From Cyanobacteria bacterium FACHB-471 (GTDB taxonomy: Bacteria; Cyanobacteriota; Cyanobacteriia; Elainellales; Elainellaceae), in assembly GCA_014695345.1 (NCBI GenBank), contig JACJOC010000068.1:1-64000 (forward strand): DNA of 64,000 nt. The letters run 5' to 3'. Both the position numbers and the translations under genes were made by a program. Shown in pieces: positions 9,649 to 18,276 of this stretch. The notes below the pieces were generated by a model. The model ran no database searches and had not been told where the DNA came from. It was given only the letters and a program-made list of their open reading frames with translations. How positions within the stretch are numbered: the first letter of the stretch is position 1; the number at the start of each line of letters is the position of its first letter.

Positions 9649-10317
9649 CTAGGGACGGAAACGAAACCCCATCCCCTTCACCGTCTCAATCCGATCGCTG
9701 CCCAATTTTTTGCGTAAGTGTCCAATGTACACATTGACAATGTTGGAGTCTGGATCATAGTCATACCCCCAGACGTGGTTCAGCAGTTGCTCTTTGCTCA
9801 ATACATGCATCGGGTGACGCAGAAATACCTCGGTTAAAAAGCACTCGCGGGCTGACAGATCGATCACGCGATCGCCCACCCAAACCTGTCGAGTTTTGAG
9901 ATCTAGAGCAATGCTCCCAACTCGCAGTACCGTTTCCTCCTGCCCTTTATAGGATTGATGAGTCCGTAACCGCACTCGGATTCGAGCCAGCAACTCCTCA
10001 AACCGAAAGGGTTTGGTGACATAATCATCGGCACCACCCTCCAGTCCAGCTACCGTATCCTCAACTCCATCGCGAGCAGTTAGCACAATCACGGGTAACG
10101 GTTCGCCTTGACCGCGTAACTCCTTAAGCACCACGAAGCCATCTTTGCCAGGCAGCCCCAAATCGAGAATCATCAAATCAAAATCCTCGCTGCACGCCAG
10201 GCTAGCCGCCTCACGACCATCTCTAGCCACCAGAGTTGTGAACCCGTGTGCTCGCAGTCCGGTTTCCAGAAAGTCGGTGATGTGAGGATTGTCCTCGGCG
10301 ATGAGAATCCGATTCAT
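9649..10317 (-). CDS. OmpR-family response regulator
   Basis: A 222-residue two-domain regulator. The receiver domain has the acidic pair E8/D9, phospho-acceptor D52 (MILDLGLPGKDG), the VIVLTARD switch Thr and the VTKPF lysine. From about residue 125 comes a winged-helix DNA-binding domain (LSARECFLTEVFLRHPMHVL, VNVYIGHLRKK). Its start lies inside the 3' end of the kinase gene, so the two are translationally linked. Likely target: the RND/adaptor genes 160 bp downstream (inference from order). Confidence 0.93.
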   Translation of the reverse strand: MNRILIAEDNPHITDFLETGLRAHGFTTLVARDGREAASLACSEDFDLMILDLGLPGKDGFVVLKELRGQGEPLPVIVLTARDGVEDTVAGLEGGADDYVTKPFRFEELLARIRVRLRTHQSYKGQEETVLRVGSIALDLKTRQVWVGDRVIDLSARECFLTEVFLRHPMHVLSKEQLLNHVWGYDYDPDSNIVNVYIGHLRKKLGSDRIETVKGMGFRFRP

Positions 10318-11821
10318 CGGTAGTAGACTCCTTAGCGATTAGGGGCATGACCAAAGTAAAGGTAGAGCCGTAACCGAGCTGGCTCGATAGCTCAACCCAG
10401 CCTCCATGAGCCTTGACAATGGCTTCCACAATTGCCAATCCCAGACCCGCTCCCTCAAACCGATCGTCCTGGTCAATCTCGGTAGCACGGGCAAAGCGTT
10501 GGAAAATCCGCTCCTGGTCTGCGAGGGCAATGCCTTCTCCCGTGTCTTTGACCCAGAAGTGCAGATACTCGTCTTTACTGGTAGAGCCGATGGCGACCGT
10601 ATCTCCTGGTTGGGTATGGCGCACCGCATTTTGCACCAAGTTCATTACTGCCTGGGTGAATCGCTGACGGTCTAGTGTCACGGGGCTGAGTCCCTTGGAC
10701 TCTAACTGCCAGTCTCGATCTGCCAGCAGTCTGGCTTTGAGGTAAAGTTCTTCGGTCAGCCAGTCCAGTTCTTCTGGTTTGGGCTTGAGAAAATCTGGAC
10801 GCTCTACTTTTGCTAGCAGCAGCAAATCATTGACCAGTCGCCCCATGCGATCGAGTTCGTCCATGACCAGCTTGAGGGTTTGCGGCTGCCGCTCTGGTCG
10901 GTAGCTCAGCATCTCTAGCTGTCCTTGAATCACCGTAATCGGCGTGCGCAGTTCGTGACCCGCATCTCTAATGAATTCTTGCTGACTATTGAAGGCAAGC
11001 TGAAGTCGATCGAGCATTTCATTGAAGGTAATCGTCAATTCGGCAATTTCATCTGAGCCTTTGACGGAAATACGCTGGGTCATATCTGACTCGGTAATGG
11101 AACGGGCCGTTTGGGTGAGCATCCGCAGCGGAGCCAGCACTTGCCCAGCCGTTCTCCAGGCGATCGCCGCTGCGACAATGAAAACGATCGTGGCGACCTC
11201 AAGGACGATTAGCACTGCATTGTTGGCTTGCCTGGTGGTGATTGCGGTGTTATAGAGAATCACCAGTACACCTGCTTGCTCGTTTCCTATTTGGATGGGT
11301 TCTACTCTGTAGAGCCAGCAGGATTCATTGGTAAACGTGACTTCGCCGTGACGCGGTTGAGTCAACTGTGACCAATCTGCAATGAGATCGGGCCGTTGGT
11401 TCAGCAAATCCAGCGGTGTCTGAGGCGTGTAATGGGTAATCTCTTTGTCGATTAAGGCAATTGCTGAATCAGCCACCTCTACCGTTGCAGGAACATAGAG
11501 GTAACGCGAGAAGTACGTATCTAGAACAGCAGCAAGATCGTCGCTGAAAGGTGGCTGAGCCATTGAATTTTGTTCTTGAGTGATGCCGCGAAATACTTCT
11601 ACCTTGCGAAGCGTAATCTGTTCTGCTTGTTGTTCCAGACGATGCCAAAAAATCTCACGAGTCACTAGAATTGCCACCAGACCCGAGCAGGCGGTTAATA
11701 TAAAATACCAAGCGAGAATGCGCGTTGTTGCTCTACTAAAAAATCGCTGCCAGTACCCTAGCTGGGAATGCTTCACTGGATTGTGAGAGTGGCGATCGAT
11801 TGAAGAATGATGGCGTTTCAT
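10223..11821 (-). CDS. Sensor histidine kinase
   Basis: A 532-residue membrane kinase. Start set at the ATG at 11821 because GGAG sits 7 bp upstream; the frame stays open another 75 bp. Two membrane helices (about 30-50 and 205-225) bracket a periplasmic sensor loop. Then come HAMP, the H-box (AGHELRTPITVIQGQ), N-box (MNLVQNAVRHT), G1 (VKDTGEGIAL), F and G2 (GAGLGLAIVEAIVKAHGG) motifs, all intact. The last ~30 residues overlap the response-regulator gene by 95 bp in another frame, an unusually long overlap; a shift near the 3' end could have extended the kinase. Order kinase-regulator-adaptor-pump points to envelope or drug stress sensing. Confidence 0.9.
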   Translation of the reverse strand: MKRHHSSIDRHSHNPVKHSQLGYWQRFFSRATTRILAWYFILTACSGLVAILVTREIFWHRLEQQAEQITLRKVEVFRGITQEQNSMAQPPFSDDLAAVLDTYFSRYLYVPATVEVADSAIALIDKEITHYTPQTPLDLLNQRPDLIADWSQLTQPRHGEVTFTNESCWLYRVEPIQIGNEQAGVLVILYNTAITTRQANNAVLIVLEVATIVFIVAAAIAWRTAGQVLAPLRMLTQTARSITESDMTQRISVKGSDEIAELTITFNEMLDRLQLAFNSQQEFIRDAGHELRTPITVIQGQLEMLSYRPERQPQTLKLVMDELDRMGRLVNDLLLLAKVERPDFLKPKPEELDWLTEELYLKARLLADRDWQLESKGLSPVTLDRQRFTQAVMNLVQNAVRHTQPGDTVAIGSTSKDEYLHFWVKDTGEGIALADQERIFQRFARATEIDQDDRFEGAGLGLAIVEAIVKAHGGWVELSSQLGYGSTFTLVMPLIAKESTTDESDSHRRGQSSHHRLSGNRTASTRVHNSGG

Positions 11822-12052
11822 CCTGATACTCCAATACTGCATCAATGCTTTAGGGTGGCAATACGAGAAGCACGCCTGGTTCGACTTAAGCAACAAAACA
11901 AGGTCTTCAATCGCGAACGATCGCCTGTGCTAAAACTACATAACTCTAATTGCTGTGTCACCCATCTTTAGAAATGGACAGCGTAACTATCTGAGCGCTA
12001 CTTCACCAAGCTTAAAGCTGCTTGAACAAAATTCTCCGCCAAAATACAGCTG

Positions 12053-12502
12053 CTAGAGCTGAGATCTAAGCACAAAAAGCTGCCTGTCGAAGTTCTGCCA
12101 ATCTTTGTCGAGGCTGCGTTGCTGTTTAAGACTGATAGATGGAGCGCATAAATTTCCGGGGTTTTCACCCTTAGGCTCAAACAGTTTTGTGAGTTGGGAC
12201 AGTTTTACCCAGAACTTGTCTACTAGAGAAACAGCTTTTGATTCAGGCTGTTTCGAGTAGTAGAGATAAAGACCAGTCTCAACAGCGTTGATGTACTCCT
12301 GATTAGTCAGCAGTTGAGTTGGAAGCAAGTTAGCCTCAACAGCTTTTTGAACTATATCCAGGCTATTAATTTTCTGATGCTGATGAGCTGTAATCAATGC
12401 CCTCCAGCCAGGAATTCCTTGAGACCGTAAACCTGCTTGATAGGCAAACGTGACCAGACTGAATGGCGAATCCTGTAGATCATCAAGAATGATAGATCTC
12501 AT
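12053..12502 (-). CDS. Unknown 149-aa protein (copy 1 of a duplicated gene)
   Basis: I do not recognise a named family. Start chosen at ATG 12502 because GGGGGTAT stands 4-11 bp upstream and the duplicate at 20123 starts the same way (MRSIILDDL). The protein is mixed alpha/beta and soluble-looking: FSLVTFAYQAGLRSQGIPGW, VEANLLPTQLLTNQEYINAV, GLYLYYSKQPES, then a basic C-terminus. The duplicate at 19703-20123 is frameshifted just after YYSKQPE, while this copy is open through that point and is the likelier functional one. It lies upstream on the same strand, in neither operon. Confidence 0.6.
   Translation of the reverse strand: MRSIILDDLQDSPFSLVTFAYQAGLRSQGIPGWRALITAHQHQKINSLDIVQKAVEANLLPTQLLTNQEYINAVETGLYLYYSKQPESKAVSLVDKFWVKLSQLTKLFEPKGENPGNLCAPSISLKQQRSLDKDWQNFDRQLFVLRSQL
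12220..12263. other. Quasipalindrome inside the 149-aa gene
   Basis: Left arm CTACTAGAGAAACAG (12220-12234), 13-base loop, right arm CTGTTTCGAGTAGTAG (12248-12263). The arms pair except for a short GA versus CTC difference. In the duplicate (19840-19884) the arms are perfectly complementary and the gene is shifted by one base. Confidence 0.8.
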
Positions 12503-12723
12503 CGCTATACCCCCATGAGAGTTGTTCAAAAAGGCAAGATGTGATGCTGCTAAACCTTGCAAGCACTTTGTAAAAGCGCTAAAGGAAGAGGTAGCCTTCT
12601 CTCACTGAAATAATTGTGCAGTGAGAGAAGGATTCTATTTCCAGAGCATTGCTAGTTCATCAAGTGCGATAGACTCTGATGTATTCCAGCGAGGAAATGT
12701 GGTTCAACACAAGTTAAACTACG

Positions 12724-12936
12724 CTATCTATCCAACGTTCGCTGCCGCTCTTCATCGAAGCGATCATTTAGCTTGTTGAGTGTCTCTTGTCGTTCCCTCT
12801 CGAAGCGATCGTTTAGCTTATCAAGTGTCTCCTGTCGTTCGTCCTCGAAGCGATCGCTCAATGCTAGGGCGGGCAAATCAATAACAGTAGACAGCGCCGT
12901 TATAGAGAGAGTTGCGATAATTATGCGCTTCATCAT
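12724..12936 (-). CDS. Small secreted protein with DRF-x3-R-x-x-T-L-(D/N)-K repeats
   Basis: A 70-residue protein. A signal peptide (MMKRIIIATLSITALSTVID, then LPALA as a likely cleavage site) is followed by three 15-residue units of the form DRFEDERQETLDKLN. They are predicted to be charged amphipathic helix or coiled coil. GGAGG at 12941-12945 precedes two adjacent ATGs (12936 and 12933); the second has the better spacing. Paralogues: 20313-20525 (duplicate block) and 55783-56031 (22-residue units). Function unknown; probably periplasmic. Confidence 0.7.
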   Translation of the reverse strand: MMKRIIIATLSITALSTVIDLPALALSDRFEDERQETLDKLNDRFERERQETLNKLNDRFDEERQRTLDR

Positions 12937-13088
12937 GTATCCTCCAAGATGGTTTAGTTTGCCAGTAAGGTGCATTTGTCTTACACTATCTAGTCTCGGA
13001 GATGGAGATAAATCATGGATAAATCCTATATGAAAAAGTTTTTATGTTGATAACCGGGTCTATAATCTGCTTATTAAAGTGAGTGTCT

Positions 13089-13709
13089 CTACACGATCGC
13101 GTGTAGAAATCGCTCATAATCGCTGGGCGTGTCAATATCGATCGCACCCAACGGAAACGGCACACGAGCGACAGCTTGAACACGATTTTGGATTATATAC
13201 CTTGCGCCTCGATCGGCTGGCAGTGCCATCAGGACTGGAAACAGGACATGGCTAAATAATGCCGGTACACCCAGCGTGTTAGCGTATTCTGAAGCAACAA
13301 TTGGTTTGCCTGTGCGATCGTATTCCTCAATCAGTTGATGCACCAGCGCGGCAGAAACAAAAGGCTGATCGCATAAAAGTATTACTACTGCTTTGACAGT
13401 TGGATGAACCGACTGCAATACTGTCAGTCCTGTTTGAATCGAAGAATTCATGCCTTCAGTCCAGCGGTTGTTTTCAACCACATACACGGGCAATTCCTGC
13501 ACTTCTGCCTCCAGTCGTTTCGCCTGTGCGCCCAGCACTACGATACTCGGTCGGCAACCTGAGGCGATCGCCACTTCTGCAGTATGGCGCAGCAAGCTCC
13601 GTCCGCGATAGTGCAGGAGCTGTTTCGGGGTGCTTAAACGAGTGGATGCACCTGCGGCTAAAATGACAATTCCAATCGCTGAAAAGTCACTCATTTGTAT
13701 ATCAACCAT
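13089..13709 (-). CDS. mocA: Molybdenum cofactor nucleotidyltransferase (MobA/MocA-like)
   Basis: A 206-aa NTP_transf_3 protein: N-terminal LAAGASTRLSTPKQLL (the consensus Gly after R-M/L is Ser here), then GMNSSIQTGL, LLCDQPFVS with the metal-binding Asp, TLGVPALFS, and IDIDTPSDYERF at the end. In this family the enzyme adds CMP (or GMP) to molybdopterin; E. coli MocA makes the MCD form used by PaoABC and XDH. It is the last gene of the pao-xdhC cluster, 27 bp after xdhC, which supports a dedicated cofactor-maturation role. Its last codons recur as a fragment near 20690-20735. Confidence 0.85.
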   Translation of the reverse strand: MVDIQMSDFSAIGIVILAAGASTRLSTPKQLLHYRGRSLLRHTAEVAIASGCRPSIVVLGAQAKRLEAEVQELPVYVVENNRWTEGMNSSIQTGLTVLQSVHPTVKAVVILLCDQPFVSAALVHQLIEEYDRTGKPIVASEYANTLGVPALFSHVLFPVLMALPADRGARYIIQNRVQAVARVPFPLGAIDIDTPSDYERFLHAIV

Positions 13710-13736
13710 TCAGCAAGATGTGCAGCATTTGTTCTG

Positions 13737-14915
13737 TTAAACATTCATCAGCATTCCGTCTATACGCACGGTGTCCGGTTGAGGCACAGGTTCCACCCGA
13801 TCGTGAATGGGCGCTTGGCGGTTTCTCAGAAATCCACTTGATCGATTGGCTAAAACTGCTTGTATTTCGGAGACGATCGCCAGGGCAATTTCCTCTGATG
13901 TTTCCCCTCCGATATCAAGACCAACTGGACGATACAATCGCTCCAGTTGTGCTTCACTGCAAACTGTACCTTCAGCCCACAATTCTTGCAGCAGTCGATC
14001 GGTTCTGTGTTTTGGACCCAGCACTCCGACATAACGCACTGGAGAGGGAAGCAATAGCTGAAGCAGTTTTGAGTCATAGAGATAGTTGTGAGTCATCACC
14101 AGTGCCATTGTTTGGCAGTTCAAAGCAACTTTCTCGTGCATGTTTTCCAAACGCACTGGCAGCACACAGTCTGCGGTCTCAAATCGAGCCAGAGAAGCCT
14201 CTGAACAACGCGGATCGACAACCGTGACGTACCAACCCAATGCTTTAGCAAACTGCACGATGGGGCTGACATCATGACCTGCTCCAAAAATGACGAGAGG
14301 CACAGGGGGTTGAATCACATTGAAGAAGGCTTCGATGACACTTCCTGCTACTGAATAAGACTTGCTGGTAGATTGTCGATCTAGGCAAGCAACACGAGCA
14401 TCCGCTAAAACCATTTGAAGCAAGTCAGCGTTTTCAATATCGCTACACACTGCATAATTGGGACGAAGCATCAGATGATTGCCAATCAGGTTTGCTTGTC
14501 CTTCAGTAGCAAATACAGTTGCCAAGACTCCAATTTGCTGTTGATTTAGGCAATGAGCCATAAACACCAAAGGATTTAACTCATGTTTGAGTTCAATACA
14601 TTCAATCAGAATGTGAACTACTCCATTACATCCCAGTCCCAGTCCCCAGATAATATCGTCGTCAGATGTACTGTCATACTTGACGATCGCAGTGTTACCC
14701 GTTGCAATAACCTGCTGCGATCGAATCACGACATCCTGTTCTAAACAGCCGCCGCTGATTGTTCCCACAGTGTACCCGTCCTGTGTGATTAACATCCGCG
14801 CACCGGGGCGGCGATAGGTTGAGCCGCTAACCTTGACAACCGTAGCAAGCGCAACTCTTTGCTCAGAATGGGCGATTTGCTTGTACGTCTCAGTAATCGC
14901 TTGTAATTCTCGCAT
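13737..14915 (-). CDS. xdhC: XdhC/CoxI-family maturation chaperone (PaoD-like)
   Basis: A 392-residue protein with the two expected parts. The XdhC_CoxI domain (VALATVVKVSGSTYRRPGAR, then TISGGCLEQD carrying the conserved Cys) is at the N-terminus. A Rossmann-type XdhC_C domain (PLVIFGAGHDVSPIVQFAKA, VTVVDPRCSEA, YVGVLGPKHR, GLDIGGETSEEIALAIVSEI) is at the C-terminus. The family binds molybdenum cofactor, protects it, helps sulfuration and inserts it into the apo-enzyme. It starts 27 bp after paoC ends, so it is very probably part of one operon with the oxidoreductase and mocA. Confidence 0.9.
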   Translation of the reverse strand: MRELQAITETYKQIAHSEQRVALATVVKVSGSTYRRPGARMLITQDGYTVGTISGGCLEQDVVIRSQQVIATGNTAIVKYDSTSDDDIIWGLGLGCNGVVHILIECIELKHELNPLVFMAHCLNQQQIGVLATVFATEGQANLIGNHLMLRPNYAVCSDIENADLLQMVLADARVACLDRQSTSKSYSVAGSVIEAFFNVIQPPVPLVIFGAGHDVSPIVQFAKALGWYVTVVDPRCSEASLARFETADCVLPVRLENMHEKVALNCQTMALVMTHNYLYDSKLLQLLLPSPVRYVGVLGPKHRTDRLLQELWAEGTVCSEAQLERLYRPVGLDIGGETSEEIALAIVSEIQAVLANRSSGFLRNRQAPIHDRVEPVPQPDTVRIDGMLMNV

Positions 14916-14942
14916 CCGTTCTCTTCTTTGTGGATTGGTTAG

Positions 14943-17225
14943 TCATAACAATTTGTCGGGCGTGATCGGTAAATCTCTAATACGTTTGCCTGTCGCGTTA
15001 AAAACCGCGTTGGCGACTGCCGCTGCTACGCCGACGCTGGCGATTTCGCCTAAGCCGCGTGCGCCGATGGGCGAAATGTGCGGGTCGGGTTTGCCGATGA
15101 AATGCACATCAATCGGCGGCACGTCCAGATTGACTGGAACGTGATAGTCGGCGAGAGTGCGCGTTACCGGATTGCCAAAGCGTTTGTCGAAAAGGGTTTC
15201 TTCCATCAGCGTTTCTCCCAAAGCGTAAGTCACGCTGCCGATTATTTGCGAGCGGGCGGTTTTTTCGTTCATGATGCGCCCGACATCGTGGACGGTCGTG
15301 AAGCGCTTGACGCGGATTAAGCCTAAATCTTCGTCCACCCGCACTTCGGCGAACTGCGCGCCGAACGAGTGAAACGAGTATTTTTGCGCGTCCGAATTTT
15401 CTTCCGAATCCGTCGGCGCTAAGATACAAGACGCGCCTGGCGCGCCCAATCCGCTGCCCGATGCCGGCATCGCCGTCGTGCAAGCCTCCAACGCCGTTTT
15501 GTTGTTGCGGCGCAAAATGTCCGAGTAGGAATCGGATTTCGAGCGGTCGCTACGGGCGAAAAACTTCGCGTCGGAAAAAATAATTTCGGCGGGATTGACG
15601 CCGTTTAATTTCGATTTCGCGTCCGCTGTCGCCAACTGCATTAAATCTTTCCGCAGCATCTCGCACGCCGCCAGCACCGCCGGCAGAACGCTCGCCGTCG
15701 TTATCGAACGGGCGGAGACCGGCGCGGGCGGCAAATCTGAGTCACCGATCTCGACGGCGATTCTTTCCACGGACACGCCGAGCGCGTCAGCCGCCGTCTG
15801 CGCCATAATCGTGTAAGTTCCCGTGCCGAGGTCTAGCGTCGCGCTTTGCACGATGACCCTGCCGTCCGCCGCGAGCCGCACGCGCGCCGAAGCGGAAGCG
15901 CGCGAAGCCGGATAAGTCGCTGCCGCCGTCCCGTAACCGACCAGATACCGCCCGTCGCGCGTTTGCCTGGGTTGCTGTTTCCGGCGCGCCCAGCCGAACT
16001 TTTCGGCTCCCGTGCGGTAACATTCAATCAGGTGTTCGCTCGAATACGGAAGTTTGCTGAGCGGGTCGGTTGTCGTGTGATTGATGACGCGAAACTCGAC
16101 CGGATCAATTTTCAGTTCGTAAGCTAGCTCGTCCATCGCCGATTCGAGCGCGAAACTGCCCGGGGCATCGCCCGGCGCGCGCACGAACGTTGACGCCCCG
16201 ATGTTTAAGCGGGCTACTTGATAAGTAATCTCGCGCAGCGGCGCACTGTATAAAACTTCGGTCGGGCTGCCGCTCCGCTCGAAATATTGTGTCAAGTTCG
16301 AGTATGAATTGTTGTGGTGACGCATCACCGCGAGCTTTCCGTCCGACCCAGCGCCGAGCGCGACCTGCTGCTTCGTCTCGCTGCGCCGCCCGACGTTCGT
16401 CTGCATCATGTGGCGCGTGATGACGAGCTTGACCGGACGATTGACCGCTTGACCAGCCATCACCGCCAACACGATGTTCGTCCACGGATTTCCTTTTGAG
16501 CCGAACCCGCCGCCGATGTAGGGCGCTAGCACGCGGACGTTTTCCGGTTTTAAGCTGAAGAAATAAGCCACAACTGCGCGCACCGTCATCACACTCTGCG
16601 TTGATTCGTGAACAATTAATTTGTTTGCCCCTTCCCAAATAGCGATGGTCGAGTGCAGCTCCATCGGATGATGATTTTCCGTCGGAGTCGTGTAAGTTCG
16701 CTCAATTTTAACGGGTGCGGCGGCGAGCAGTGGGGCAGCTTGACCGGTATTGAGCTGCGCCGGTTGACCCTGAGCCGTCTCCGGTCGGAAACCCTTCAGC
16801 AATTCAGTTTCAAAATCAATCGCCGGTTTTTCTTCGGCATATGCGACGCGCACGAGTCCGGCGGCGTGGCGCGCCTGCTCGTAAGTTTCGGCGACGACCA
16901 CCCCGATGAACTGCCCGAAATAATGAACTCTGCCGTCTTGCAGCGGCACTAGATTCTCACCCAAACGTCCGCCAGCTTGACTAAGCTCCTGCGGATCGAG
17001 GGCTTTGAGACGTGGAGCGTTTTCATGCGTCAAAACCATCAATACACCCGGCGACTGCAAAGCTGCGTTTGTGTCAACGCTGGCGATCGTGCCATTCGCG
17101 ATCGTCGATCGTACTGGGAAAGCATAAGCCATCTGTGGCTGGTTATATTCAGCGGCATATTTCGCTGCACCCGTCACTTTCAGCCGTCCATCAACGCGAT
17201 CAATCGGTTTTCCGGTTTCTGTCAT
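14943..17225 (-). CDS. paoC: Aldehyde oxidoreductase, molybdopterin-binding subunit (PaoC/YagR-like)
   Basis: A 760-aa large subunit of the xanthine-oxidase family. N-terminal Ald_Xan_dh_C domain (GKPIDRVDGRLKVTGAAKYA), GGGFGSKG loop near residue 240, RAPGDAPGSFALESAMDEL with the conserved Arg, and C-terminal GARGLGEIASVGVAAAVANA carrying the catalytic Glu. It would oxidise aldehydes to acids at a Mo centre and pass electrons to the FeS and FAD subunits. It follows paoB by about 30 bp. The middle of the gene (about 15.0-16.6 kb) is clearly richer in CG dinucleotides than its neighbours and the 5' end, suggesting import or a mosaic origin. Could equally be a xanthine dehydrogenase-like enzyme; the FAD-subunit cysteines favour the Pao type. 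Confidence 0.9.
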   Translation of the reverse strand: MTETGKPIDRVDGRLKVTGAAKYAAEYNQPQMAYAFPVRSTIANGTIASVDTNAALQSPGVLMVLTHENAPRLKALDPQELSQAGGRLGENLVPLQDGRVHYFGQFIGVVVAETYEQARHAAGLVRVAYAEEKPAIDFETELLKGFRPETAQGQPAQLNTGQAAPLLAAAPVKIERTYTTPTENHHPMELHSTIAIWEGANKLIVHESTQSVMTVRAVVAYFFSLKPENVRVLAPYIGGGFGSKGNPWTNIVLAVMAGQAVNRPVKLVITRHMMQTNVGRRSETKQQVALGAGSDGKLAVMRHHNNSYSNLTQYFERSGSPTEVLYSAPLREITYQVARLNIGASTFVRAPGDAPGSFALESAMDELAYELKIDPVEFRVINHTTTDPLSKLPYSSEHLIECYRTGAEKFGWARRKQQPRQTRDGRYLVGYGTAAATYPASRASASARVRLAADGRVIVQSATLDLGTGTYTIMAQTAADALGVSVERIAVEIGDSDLPPAPVSARSITTASVLPAVLAACEMLRKDLMQLATADAKSKLNGVNPAEIIFSDAKFFARSDRSKSDSYSDILRRNNKTALEACTTAMPASGSGLGAPGASCILAPTDSEENSDAQKYSFHSFGAQFAEVRVDEDLGLIRVKRFTTVHDVGRIMNEKTARSQIIGSVTYALGETLMEETLFDKRFGNPVTRTLADYHVPVNLDVPPIDVHFIGKPDPHISPIGARGLGEIASVGVAAAVANAVFNATGKRIRDLPITPDKLL

Positions 17226-17256
17226 CTCTGTTGTCTCTTGTTCAAAAGTTTAGCGA

Positions 17257-18255
17257 TCAAGCTCTGCCGTCGTTCATCGCCTGCATCAATGCGCGTGCAA
17301 TTATCCGTTTGCCGAGTTCAACTTTGAATTGATTATGTTCGAGCGGTTTGGCTTGGCGCATTTCGGCTTCTGCCGCCGCTTGGAAATTCGCCGCTGTTGC
17401 CGTTTTGCCCGTTAAAAACTCTTCAGCTTCCAAGGCGCGCCACGGCTTGTGCGCCACGCCACCCATTGCGACTCGCGCCTGTTGGATTTGATTACCATCC
17501 ATCTCCAATGCGGCAGCGACCGAGACGAGCGCGAAGGCGTAGCTGCTGCGATCGCGCACTTTCAGGTAGTAAGATCTATCGGCAAAATTGTTTGTCGGCA
17601 GTTCGATCGCTGTGATCAATTCACCTGGATTTAAGCTGTTATCTTTTTCTGGATTGTTCTCTGGTAAACGGTGATAATCGGCAAAGGCAATCGTGCGCTG
17701 TGTGCCGTCTGCACGTTGTACCTGTACGATCGCATCTAGCGCAGCTAGGGCAATTGCCATGTCGCTGGGATAAACTGCAACACACTGTTCCGACCAGCCA
17801 AAAATCGCATGATAGCGGTTGATGCCTTCTAATGCACCGCACCCGCTGCCAAGTTCACGTTTGTTGCACGGCATCGCCGTATCGTAAAAATACGAGCAGC
17901 GCGTTCGCTGATTGAGATTACCGCCGTTGGTTGCCATGTTGCGAATTTGCCCGCTTGCGCCTGCTAAAATCGCCTGCGTTAACAGCGGGTAGTTTTGCCG
18001 AACCACTGGGTGATTCGCCGTATCGGAATTTTTCGCCAACGCCCCGATCGACAAATTGCCGCTCTCTGCAACAGTGCTAATTTGTGTCAGGTTCAAGCGC
18101 GTAATATCAACTAATTCGACGGGACACGCTACATCTTCTTTCATCAGGTCGATTAAATTAGTACCGCCCGCTAGAAATTGTGAATTCGCATTCGCTGAAA
18201 CGGCTTGCACGGCTGCACTCGCATCATTCACTTTTGTGTATTGAAAAGGTCTCAT
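17257..18255 (-). CDS. paoB: Aldehyde oxidoreductase, FAD subunit (PaoB/YagS-like)
   Basis: A 332-residue FAD_binding_5 / CO dehydrogenase flavoprotein C-terminal-domain protein. FAD motifs FLAGGTNLIDLM (near residue 30) and MATNGGNLNQRTRC (about 108) are present. Four cysteines with spacing C-x9-C-x8-C-x18-C (CSYFYDTAMPC, GSGC, SEQC) match the extra cluster segment known in E. coli PaoB, where they bind a [4Fe-4S] cluster. It passes electrons from the Mo and [2Fe-2S] sites to the acceptor. Sits between paoA and paoC with short gaps, the usual gene order. Confidence 0.9.
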   Translation of the reverse strand: MRPFQYTKVNDASAAVQAVSANANSQFLAGGTNLIDLMKEDVACPVELVDITRLNLTQISTVAESGNLSIGALAKNSDTANHPVVRQNYPLLTQAILAGASGQIRNMATNGGNLNQRTRCSYFYDTAMPCNKRELGSGCGALEGINRYHAIFGWSEQCVAVYPSDMAIALAALDAIVQVQRADGTQRTIAFADYHRLPENNPEKDNSLNPGELITAIELPTNNFADRSYYLKVRDRSSYAFALVSVAAALEMDGNQIQQARVAMGGVAHKPWRALEAEEFLTGKTATAANFQAAAEAEMRQAKPLEHNQFKVELGKRIIARALMQAMNDGRA

Positions 18256-18276
18256 AAATTTATGCCGTCGTCTTGC

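Larger units (their letters stand above)
12195..13135. repeat. Duplicated ~0.9-1 kb block, copy 1
   Basis: Matches 19810-20735 in the same orientation over the 149-aa gene, the small repeat-protein gene, their leader (with AGACTAGATAGTGTAAGAC-like sequence) and the last codons of mocA. Because this copy continues into intact mocA, it is probably the parental location. The two copies form direct repeats around the molybdoenzyme cluster. Confidence 0.75.

Noticed and set aside
15109-16638. Several minus- and plus-strand frames inside paoC
   Set aside because: Arginine-rich shadows of the CG-rich paoC coding sequence.
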